Assembly (NCBI GenBank): GCA_000733355.1
Contig: JNVV01000068.1
Span: forward strand, 1-64,000
Reading direction: 5' to 3'
DNA from: Falciphora oryzae
Taxonomy: Eukaryota; Ascomycota; Sordariomycetes; Magnaporthales; Magnaporthaceae
DNA length: 64,000 bases
This document shows, one piece after another, positions 1 to 9,628 of this stretch. Numbering within the stretch: the stretch's first letter is position 1; each line of letters begins with the position of its first letter. The notes beneath the pieces were generated by a model. It made no database searches. It saw only the letters and a list, made by a program, of their open reading frames with translations, and was not told the origin of the DNA. A program made the position numbers and the translations under genes.

Positions 1-338
1 ATGGGTGGATGCATCAATTCGTTTCGATTCGCCTCGCGACATACGCTGCCAGCTCGTCTGATTACCTGACCCATCCCACGTCTCGGCAATCTCCTTGGCC
101 CGAATGCTGGAGACGTGTGCTTGCCAAGCCTGTCGCCCTCATTTACTGCCGAGCACAGTTCCCTCCGAAGGAGCCGGCGAGATTGACATGGACATCAACA
201 TGTCACCGACGTGTCACAGCAGGTTGCAGCAACCACGGCAGACAGACAGGATGAAACCTCAAGCCCGCAGCTGCTGCCCACTTTGTCATATCTACTCTAG
301 ATAGCACTGCACCATCAGAGACAACTGGACTATCCCCC
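1..338. other. 3' flank of the PMI gene, no gene seen
   Basis: This is downstream DNA of the minus-strand mannose-6-phosphate isomerase gene. Only short overlapping ORFs without recognisable domains or codon pattern are present. I see no RNA gene or repeat here. Confidence 0.6.
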
Positions 339-1765
339 TCACAGCGAGGCGCCGCCGTTGCTGTGGTCCTCAACCTCGCAAAATGCCTTGAAGAAGACGA
401 GCTCCTCACCCTCGCCCAGCCCCTCGGCCTCGATCACGCACTCGGCCGTCGCGCCCACAAAGTAGACCCAGCCCTCCTTGATCTCCCGCACCGTCGGCCC
501 GACCGAGATCTTGCCGCTGCCCTTTGTGCAGATTACGATGCTGGGTCCGTCGATGGGGTCAAACGTGGCCTTTGCTCCCTCGGCCTTGAGCGACCCGCCA
601 ACCACACTGAACTCCTCGATGGGCGGGTCGTACAGAAGCGCATGCGACCCGGAGCTATAAGCAGCCCGGTTGAGCGTTGCGAACGGGTAATCCCGCGGCT
701 GCATCTTCTGCTCGTCGATGGGCGCGTATCCGTACGTGAGCATGTCCACCAGCGTGGGCACGTCCTTGAACTTGGGAGTGAAACCGGCCCGTACCACATT
801 GTCCGACGCCGCCATGCACTCCATGATGTCACCCGACACGTAGGCGTGGATGTCGTCGGCCTGCAGGAACAACGCCTCGCCCGGCTCCAGCGTCACAAAG
901 TTGCAGAAAAACAGCACAAACAGGCCGTAATCGGCTCCGAACTGTCCGTGGAGCCGCCCCACCAGCTCCGACAGCGTCTTGCCGGGTGTTGAAGCTACGC
1001 CCTTGCCGGCGAACTCGGCGCCCTCGGCCGTCGCAGCAGCCACCAGCTTCTCGGTCGCCGTCCCGAGCGCCGACTCGGACGCCGACATGAGCGCGTTGAA
1101 TGCCTCGCGCAGCGCCTTCTTCTTGGCTGCCTCGTCGGCACTCTCATCCCTAGCGGCGGCCGTGAACTGCGCCGCCTTGTCCTCGTCCACCAGCTCCCGA
1201 AGGGCGGGGACGGCGTCGAGGAAGTGGGCGATCTCGTCGAGCGGGCGGAAGCCGCAGAGGCCCTCGAAGGGGGTGATGGCGATGGCCATCTCGGGTTTGT
1301 GGTTGTCGTCGGGGTAGTTCTTGGGGTCGCGGGCGTGCAGCTTCTCGGCGAGCTTCTTGTTGGGGTGTGCCTGGATGGACAGGGCTTTGTTGATGGACAG
1401 CACCTTGAAGAGGAAGGGCAGCTTGCGGCCGAACTTGGCGGTCACGGCGGGCGACAGGAAGGCCTGGTTCTCCTCGACGAGCTCGAGCAGGGTGCGGCCG
1501 GTGGCCACGTCCTTGGACGGGTTGGAGGGGTGCGTTCCCATCCATAGCTGTAGAGGCGAGGGGCCGTGGCGCAGGGTCAGTAACTGTCAGGGCCTGTCTC
1601 CAGTGACTGATGCTCTCGCACCTCTGCGTAGGGCTTGTCGTCCTGGATGCTAAAGTCGGTGGTGGCGGTTGCGGCAGCGAACTTCGCGGCGGCCGAGTCG
1701 GTGCCCTTTTTTCCCCAGTCGTACGAGTTGACTCCGCACCGGAGTCTGATCAGAGGGACCTGCAT
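339..1765 (-). CDS. PMI40: mannose-6-phosphate isomerase (type I PMI), 2 exons
   Basis: The enzyme interconverts fructose-6-phosphate and mannose-6-phosphate in the cytosol, feeding GDP-mannose for cell-wall mannan, N-glycans and GPI anchors. Exon 1 is 1765-1622 and exon 2 is 1547-339; the 74-bp intron (GTGCGA...TACAG) restores [16 protein letters not shown], a family hallmark. The spliced product is 450 residues, the usual length. Visible zinc/active-site motifs are [36 protein letters not shown] and the [12 protein letters not shown] segment. The start [18 protein letters not shown] is the normal N-terminus of fungal PMIs. About 2.1 kb upstream is gene-free. Family assignment is secure; only transcript ends are unknown. 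Confidence 0.95.
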
Positions 1766-3883
1766 CGCGGGCAGTGTGTTTGCAGGAGTAGTCGAGTGGC
1801 AGTCGAGGTAGGGGCAGCTTGCAGGCTGCTGTGCGTTGCAAAGGTCAGACGGTTATCCGGGTCTGGCCTGAAGGCGGTGGGTTTTCGTTTTTTGACGTCA
1901 GTGAATCTGCCACACCCCGTTCCTGGGCAATTGGACGAGACCTGTCGGCGGCATTGACGAGCAGCGAGCCGATGCCCCAGACGCAGAGCAGAGCTTTGAT
2001 GAGGGGTAAGAAGCAAGTGGATCGAGGAGCGGGGCAGACAACAGCTTTTTAGTGCGGTGTGCACTGTAGGCCGCACGTTTGACCGCCTGCCTCTTGGGTC
2101 TGCCAACCAGCAACCAGCGGGGCAGGCGTTGAGCCCAGCGACCACCTCGGTCTGGCTTCAGCCGCTTGTGCATGTTTTTTTTTTTTTTTTTTTGTGACCC
2201 ATCCCGGCCTGCACATAGATTTACCAAACCGAAGCGTCAGGCTCTTCCCGACAAACACGGGTCCGCCCTCAAAGCGCGTTGGTCCTTACAACGAACCGGG
2301 ATCCCGTCTGGCTCGGTCGAGAGCAAGGTCTCTATATGGCGCTCTCTTGCTGCGCCCTGCCTTTCATCAGCAAAGGACGGCTAGCAACTCCTCGCAGCAC
2401 CCGGGAGTGAGAGGTAACCGACCGGAAACCCCGTGTTCTGACGGCCATGTTGCCCCTGTAGTGGCAGAATCAACCATACTAAACCTCCTTGCCCCAGCTG
2501 CGGAATCGCCATGACGCTCACCGGCATGAGCATATATATATATATGAGATATGAGATATGAGCGACTGCTCAGCAAGAGAAGAAAATGTCAACATGTGTA
2601 CACTCACTACACGAATACTCCCTTCTTTCAGTTACGATCTGTGCCAGCATTTCACCGATACCTTTCGACCCCCCTCGTACCACCTAGCTTAGTCCGTCGT
2701 ATTCGAAGGCAGCACGCAGGTCGTCATGGAAATTGACAAGGACGGAGACCAGCACGAGGACGTCCCCACCAAGGGCGAGGAGGGACCAGAGGGCGGCGAA
2801 AAGAAAAAAAAAAAAAAAAAAAAAAAACGCTATAACCCAGACAGCTCTCAGGAACCTCACACTGGCCAGTTTCAGGCTCGGACCCTCATACTGGCGTTGT
2901 CCCGCCCTTCCCCTGAGGGCCCCCTCCGCATGCCGGTGCCTGGCGACTTTGACTTATAGCCCCGAGGATGACGGGCTTGGCCCTGGCTCTGCGGCCCAGC
3001 TCTCAAACTTCAGCGCCCTCTCTCCCCTTGTCCGTAGCTGGCCGCTACTGATTGCACGGCCCATGTGGGCAGGGTGGAGGGCTGTACACATCCAGGGATA
3101 GCTTAATAAAAGAGCGCGGCTACGTTCAGCTTCATAGGCGTGGATGAGATCGTTGAAGATCCAGCAATTGTGCATGAGCTGGGTTGTAGAACATGATGCA
3201 CGCCTGTGAGACTATGAGAGACTTGCCTGGGTTGGGCAAGGTAACACTCAACCATTTTCACTTCTAGAGTGGTCACCGGGTGAAGAGTTGTGATGCCAGT
3301 TTAAAGTGTAGAACTGCGACCTGCATCCTCGACTAATAGGACTATAACAAACAGCTCACCGGGTAGAAACGCTACCAAGGAAAGGGGGTATTCTCCATGC
3401 CACCGATGAGGCCCCGATCAAAAAAGAATTGCCCACCCAAGGGCACCCCTCGCTCCCCAGACGCCAAACGAAGTAATCCATCCATGGAGCCCAGCGGTGA
3501 GAGAGACAGGTACCTAAAAACAAGAGAGCCCCTCCGGAAACACGTCGCAGCCCGGGGAATAATGACGCCAAACGCTATGCAGAACAGGGAAAGCAAATAG
3601 TATACCAACGTGAAGTGTAGAATGAGAAAATCGACGAGATAGAAGCACAGAGAAATGAGGACGAGAGGATGTAGATGCAAAGCAAGTGCGATGGTGATGA
3701 ACAAGGATGGAGGAAAAATGCACCCCACTAACACGAGGCTGTAGCTGGCAACTGCCTGTGTTTGACAACTCCGATTTTTGCCAACTCGGATTTTTTTGAG
3801 TGGTATATCCCGAAGCTGGGTGAATAGATATTCGAGGTTGGACCATGGTACATTCTCGTCAGATGGGCGGCATGGCAGTTGGC
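1766..3883. other. intergenic region with T19, A24 and an AT/GAGATAT microsatellite
   Basis: This holds the PMI promoter and the 3' end of the FHA gene. No coding region is supported. It contains a T run (2175-2193), an A run (2804-2827) and a short satellite at about 2531-2562, where TA dinucleotides pass into GAGATAT units. ORFs through the A24 tract give poly-lysine and are not credible genes. Confidence 0.6.
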
Positions 3884-5672
3884 TCAAGGAGTCTTGGGAC
3901 GCTTCCAGTAGTATTGCTGTAAAGGAGTGGTCACGCAGTCAGCAAACATGCTAGGGTCGTTGAACGGATGGCTGGGGCGGGGTAAAGTATATTTCACCAG
4001 CCAAAGCTCTAGAGACAAAGAAAGAACAACTAACCTTGTGTTGCTTCCTGCAGTTCCTCAGGCTGGGCTTCCTCATGCCGTCAGTGACGGCGAGGCGGCG
4101 CAGCTCGTCGTCGTCCTTCTCAGGGACGTAGTAGTACTCGCTCTCAAGCGGCTTGCCGGCGGCGTCCTTGCCCTGGCGCGGGATGGTGCCGATGCAGGGG
4201 ACGGCCTCGATGATGGAGCGCAGGCAGGCCTTGGTCAGCTTGCCGTCGCGCCTCTCGGCCGCGGGCAGGTGCGTCAGGATGGCCGACAGCGGCGTCGAAG
4301 AGAGCCGCGAGTAGGCCAGCTGGTTCGCCACGTGGTTGGTGATGGCCTGCACGTCAAAGTCCTTCAGGTCCGGCTCGGGCGCCGCTGCCGGGGCGGCGGG
4401 GGCGGGGGTCTCCTCGGCGCGCTTGCGGGACTCGCTGCCGCTTCGGCTGGCGCTGCGGCTGTTGCTGGCGCTGACGGTCCTGCTCCGGGGGAGCGTCTCC
4501 GTGGAGGCGACGGCGGCGGAAAGAGCACCAGTGGCTGAAGCGATCTTGTCGGTAGAGGTCTTGGTGTTGCTTGAAGCGGATCGTCGGATAGGGGCAGGGG
4601 CAAGCGTGGGAGCACGCGTCTTCGGGCTCGACGCCAGGATGGAAGCCATGCGGTTGGACAGGTTCGCACCAAAGGGGCCGAACGAGTGCACTATCGGGTC
4701 GTTCTCCTCGTCGGGGTCGTGCTGCTCCTGCTCGTCGTCGGACACGGGCTCGCTGAGGTCGCTGGAGAAGCTCTGGGTGACCTCGGTCATGAAGCTGGCG
4801 TTGGCGTCGGCTATCGGTTGTCGCTTAGGCAGCTCTGGCTCGTCGTCGCCGCTGGCGTCCTCGTATATTTGGATCTGCTCGCCGTCCGAGCCGGCACTGA
4901 CGGGCCCAGATAGCAGGGAGCCCAGGTTGGTGGCGATGGAGGGCAGGTTCGAGGGGGAAGGGGACTCGGGAGACCGGATCCGCCTGTTCCTGCGCAGGGG
5001 GCTTGACTGCAGATCGCGGCCGCGCGGAGGACGGGTGGGCGACTCGTCCCAGGACGAGTCGGACAGGTTGCCGAGGCACTCCTGGCGGTCCCGCTTCGGC
5101 CATTGGATCAGGACGCGGGCATCCTGGACATCAATCATCATCTGGGCCGACTCGGTCTCGGATGTGAACGTGTCCCCCTTGCCCAGGTCCCAGGTCTGGC
5201 CCTGGCAGTGCACCTTGAGCCCGTTCCAACCATTGCACACTATCTCGACCTTGTTGGGCTCCAGGGGGTCCACGGCCGGGATGTAGCGGGCTTTGACGTG
5301 TATGCGGCTGATGAGGCGGTTCGAGGAGAGCTGGTAGTGGGACGAGTTGCTAGATCGGCCCATCAGGAGGGTCTCGCCGTTCTCGTTGAGCTCGACCGTG
5401 GGCACCGAGGCGAGCGGGGCGCGCTCCGAGGCCACCGACGCTGTCCGCTGCAGTGAGGGACGCGGACCACCGCGTGGCGGCGAGGAGGACATGATGCCGG
5501 TGCTCGAGGTCGGCACGGGCGTCGGGTACTTGTAGGCGCCATTGTCTCGTGCCTGTCGCTTGGCAGGGCGAGGAAGGGCAGGGGACGACGACAAGGGCTC
5601 GAAGGCGGGCAGGAGCGAAGCAGCCCGGCGCTTCGTCCCGGCCATGGTCCTGCTCGTGGGCGAGGAGTCCAT
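3884..5672 (-). CDS. FHA-domain protein, Tos4/Plm2-like, 2 exons
   Basis: Predicted nuclear phospho-threonine-binding regulator, 556 residues. Exon 1 is 5672-4035 and exon 2 is 3916-3884; the 118-bp intron (GTTAGT...TACAG) joins LRNCRKQHK to QYYWKRPKTP. The FHA domain lies at roughly residues 90-195, with LLMGRSSNSSHYQLS, SRIHV and NGWNGLKV matching the GR...S..H...N core. Long Ser/Pro/acidic stretches follow. A conserved C-terminal segment (about 430-556, from DLKDFDVQAITNHVANQL) resembles the C-terminal block of fungal Tos4/Plm2-type proteins; yeast Tos4 is an SBF/MBF target acting around S phase. I chose the ATG at 5672; an in-frame ATG at 5645 is an alternative, and the frame stays open only to a GTG further upstream. 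Orthology to Tos4 is inferred. Confidence 0.8.
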
Positions 5673-8438
5673 TGCTAATAGTAGTAAATAGGAGTATACA
5701 CGAACAGGCACGTCACGTAGAGATGAGACCCGAGAGAGCCGTCAGCCTCCGATGCCAGCAGACGTGCCGGTGAGGTCGGAGTGAGGTGCAAGCAAGCAAG
5801 TCGCGTTACTTGAATCCCTTCTTCTTTCGATCCCACTGCCACCGACTTCTCCCCCCAACTGCACCGGGCGTGGAAGTGGTTAGGAAAGAGACGGGCCGAG
5901 GAAACGCAGGATGTCGATATCAGGAGATGCTGGGGTGACGAGAAGACCAGGGCAAGAAGATGATGCAGGAATATTCGGCGTACTGGGAAACAGAAATTCT
6001 CGAATTGGACAAAGATGGCCTCTTCAAGGGAGACCCGGGCCAGAATTTGGGTGTGTGGGGGAGTTTTGGGATTTAAAGAGAGGCACACGGGACGCACAAA
6101 AGGAACGAGGTTCGCGGTGACCGTGTGCCCGTCTCACACTTTGCCTGTCTTGGGCCCATGTCGAGCCAGACGCGATCTCGGCTGCACGAGAAGCGCGTCT
6201 TTGGCGTGCAAGTGGGTTGGGTGTGCCCCAGCCAATTTAGCGAGCCAGTTGCAGGGCGTCGCGTGTGCCTCCAGGCCTGACCCCAGCACTGCCAGGAGCC
6301 CGCTGCACTGGGCGCAACACCGCCTTGACGCCCAGGCCTGTGCCGTGGGGCCAGACACGGGCAGAAAACCGAACAGCCCGTGCTAAAACCACGCCAACGC
6401 TGGGGACCCATGACGTATCGACATTTCAATGTGTTCCAGGCGGATTGATTGATATCTGTGCTACTAGCATTTTGCTTTTTGTTCTGCTTCCTTTTTCTCC
6501 TCTTTCTTTTTCGGTTCCTCCCGAGCAAACTGACCGCTCAATTTAGTCGGTCAGTTGGCTGCACGAGCATCGGAACTTGCAGCTGGCTTACTTGGACCCG
6601 TTACCTGCTTTTTCGGAGCAGCCAAGTGCGCCCATTGGCGATGGAGCGGGCACAGCGGCGCGTCTCTGCATGTCATGGCCAACCTCCCATTGAAATCCAA
6701 TATGCTAAATGGGTCCCCGCCCAACACCAGAAACCGCGTCGTTGCTCCACCCCACCTGCTGCCCGTGGTGCCCACGGTCCACACACTCGAGAATGGAGAA
6801 TGGATTTGAAAGTTCAATGTTGAGGACGCACGCACTGCACCGTGGCCCGAGAACGCCTGTGGGATGCCAGGCAAGGGACGGAGAACGGAGTCCCGATCAA
6901 CAAATTTAGCCGCTCCACGCCCGAACCCTGCCTGCCCCGCGAGACAAAGCGCGTCGTCCGGACAGCTCGAGAGCCTGGGCAATTTCTACTGGACACTCTT
7001 TTGATGTGCCTCGTTTCGTTGCAGCGAGTACAATTGACCAAATCACAAAGAATTAATACGTGTGTATGCGTCAACCTTGAGCCATTACCTTAAGCCATTC
7101 AAAGAACTTGAAAAGGCTATGAACGCATCCTCCGCTAAGAATGCCCACAGACAAAAGCCTTGTCTCGCGTTGCCCGGGCGTGGTTCGTCATATGTCAGAA
7201 CAAACCATCAGATCCATGTTTCGGTGGCGCACGCCCCCAGTCCCACATTCAACGCAAGGGTTGGGCTCCTCAATTTTTTTATTCTTTTTTTTTTATATCA
7301 CGCGTTCACGCGCGACGAGACGTGCAAAGAATAAAGATGTGTCAAGCTTGGAAAAGCCCTCAGTGCCGACGTTTTCTGCATTCGGGAACGAGCCACTCCG
7401 TCCACTCCGTGTCTATGAGCGCTTTCTTGGTCAAGCCCAGGTCGCACCAGCCAGCCATAAATCATGTCTCGCCCGTTGCTTTCCGAAGCCCCGTTACCCC
7501 TTCCATTGTGAGCCGTTGCCGAGCAGTCTGGGCTTAGCTTGGACGGCTACCTTCCCCTTTCCAGTTGGCCGTGTGTCGGTCTTGCAAACCGCTCTCGCCC
7601 CAATTCGCGCCTACCACGCTGGCTTTCGGGCGTCAAATGGTCGAAGGAGCCTGCCTGACTAGCGACGTCCATCTCGCGACTCCATCACGTCCCCGACTGG
7701 CTGCACTTCAGCCGAGTGTAGCCACGGCAGCTACTGTGCTGCACGCCATCCGTGTTTGGCCACTCGGTGGTGAGAAGGCGGGAAGCTAACATGGGCAGAT
7801 CGAAAGACTGCCCAGTCGAGCTTGCCCGGCACACTCTCACTCGCATACAGCTCACCTACCCCGCTCGACGTTGCGTGCCATGGGCCTTGATCCGAGTGGA
7901 CAGGGGCATCCGACAACGACTGAGAGTGGTGGTGACCTCCCAGCTTGGTGGCCGGTGGCGACTGCATCGGATTGTCGCTGCACAATGACCTCTACCTTTC
8001 CTTCCTGTCTGGCCCAATTGATGGAACCTTGGAGCTCATGACAGTGGGAGGAGGAGCTACCCAGGTTGGGAATTCAACATTGATATTTCACCTCGCGTCC
8101 CCTCAATTGTGAACCATCCAGACACGTCCAGGATCTCTACATTCTTCGAGACCATCCAAGCCACGGATCGTTTGCTTCATTGTCAATTTCATCAATAGTC
8201 CAAACGTATTCTCAGCCTACCTACCCCTCTTGAGGAAGATAGACCACCCTATCAAACAACTCGCCTCTTGAAAGTCAAAGACACCACTCCAGGGAATCAG
8301 TGAATGCCCAACACCACCACCACCACTCAACCACAGTCCTCCCCGCTCGTCATCAGGCCAAACCCAAATAGCGCCGCCGCCGCCAACATCGACACCCCAC
8401 CACAGCCCCCACACCCGCCAGTGGCACACACCATCACG
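5673..8438. other. 2.8-kb intergenic region, no gene supported
   Basis: This lies between the divergently transcribed FHA gene and the small conserved gene at 8439. ORFs here are short, overlap each other on both strands and carry no recognisable domain. CT-rich tracts near 6475-6520 and 7275-7300 fit fungal promoter or leader DNA. It probably holds both promoters and long 5' UTRs. Confidence 0.55.
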
Positions 8439-8792
8439 ATGTCGAACCCGGCCGCCGCCACTTCGGCCCACGGAGGCGACGAGCAGCAGACTTTCTCGCC
8501 GCCAACGGCCCGCCGCCAGAGCACGGCCGAGGCGCTCGCCGCGTCGGCGGACCTGGAGGAGGCCCTGGTTTCCCCAACCACCACCGAGCACCGCCACGAC
8601 CCGTCGTCGTCGGCGGCCGTGGTAGACGAGGAGGGGGCCGAGCGCGCGCGCACCGCCACCGAGGCCTGGAAGCCCGCTATGGACCGCCGCCAGAGCTGGA
8701 ACAGGGAGGAGCAGAAGCGCTCGTTGCAGATGAACTCCATCGCCGACGTCAAGACCGGGCCTGGATTCAGCGAACGCGGCGCCGCCCAGTAA
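8439..8792 (+). CDS. small conserved fungal protein with RRQSWNREEQKR tail
   Basis: A 117-residue, mostly disordered Ala/Ser/Pro/Glu-rich protein with no known enzymatic domain. Its C-terminus is compact and distinctive: WKPAMDRRQSWNREEQKR, then QMNSIADVKTGPGFSE. I recall the same RRQSW...GPGFSE type of tail in small uncharacterised proteins of other ascomycetes; this is memory, not a search. The first of two RRQS motifs (TARRQSTAEAL) and the second (DRRQSWN) would both suit basophilic kinases, but that is inference. I chose the ATG at 8439 because the 45 codons from the earlier ATG (8304) are low-complexity Thr/Pro/Ala. No intron is needed. Confidence 0.65.
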   Translation: MSNPAAATSAHGGDEQQTFSPPTARRQSTAEALAASADLEEALVSPTTTEHRHDPSSSAAVVDEEGAERARTATEAWKPAMDRRQSWNREEQKRSLQMNSIADVKTGPGFSERGAAQ

Positions 8793-9628
8793 GGGGGACA
8801 AGATGAATGAGAGGTGGTCACATCGGACCACCACGTATTGGCTGCCTCTTGTCAATGTTCTTCTTTTCGTCTTTTTGTTCTTGTTCCTCTGTTTCTTCTT
8901 TCTTTTTCTTCTGTTCTTCAATCGGCCACACCAGAGCTCCAATCCTCACCCAGATGGCAGCCTGATGGGCCCTCGTTGTGATGGTGTGGCGTCGAGTCTG
9001 GAATCACTGTGCTGTTGCGCGAAACACGGTGTGCGTGCGTTTGTATTGTCTACTTCTGGTTCTGGTTCCAGATTGTTCTTAAGGAAGGCGGTTGGCTTCT
9101 TTTCTGTGGGTTGAAAGGCGATCTTGTTCACATGAAGACACCCTCTGTTCACCTCTTTCTCGCTCACATCCACTTACACACACCCACTACCCTACAGACA
9201 CAAGATGTTCCCCCCTAAGAGTTTGCACCGGGCTTCACGAGGATTGAGATGTGACGGAGACCATAAAATCATGATTCAGTACATAGCCTAACTGATAATG
9301 CTGTTCGATGAGCAAAAAACGAATGTGCCGGAATGGCGTCCGTGCTGTATGCTAACCACGCCCAATGCCTGAAACCCCGGGATATCAAATATGAACACAA
9401 GGAAAAGGGGAATCCAAAGAAAGAGAAACCGCGATACCACCCGCAAGATGATGAAATGCTCCAAATTCGCCTCGAATGATGACGATCGTGTGTGAGTCCC
9501 ATCCCAAGTGCAATGCAGGAACAAGATTGGTGCGAAACGAAGGAGGCTGCAGTGATGAAGAACACTGAGAACGAGAAACCTACAGCAAGAAAGAACAAAA
9601 GCGAACGAGATGAGCATCCGACGGACGG
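8793..9628. other. intergenic region between two converging genes
   Basis: This holds the 3' ends of the small plus-strand gene and of the minus-strand mitochondrial gene. There is a pyrimidine-rich stretch at about 8860-8920. No gene or RNA feature is supported. Confidence 0.5.

Noticed and set aside
2726..2959. ORF through the A24 tract encoding poly-lysine
   Set aside because: The open frame exists only because of the homopolymer; no start context, domain or splice support.
8217..8942. 242-codon antisense ORF over the small conserved gene
   Set aside because: Gly/Arg/Leu-rich complement of a low-complexity region with no domain.
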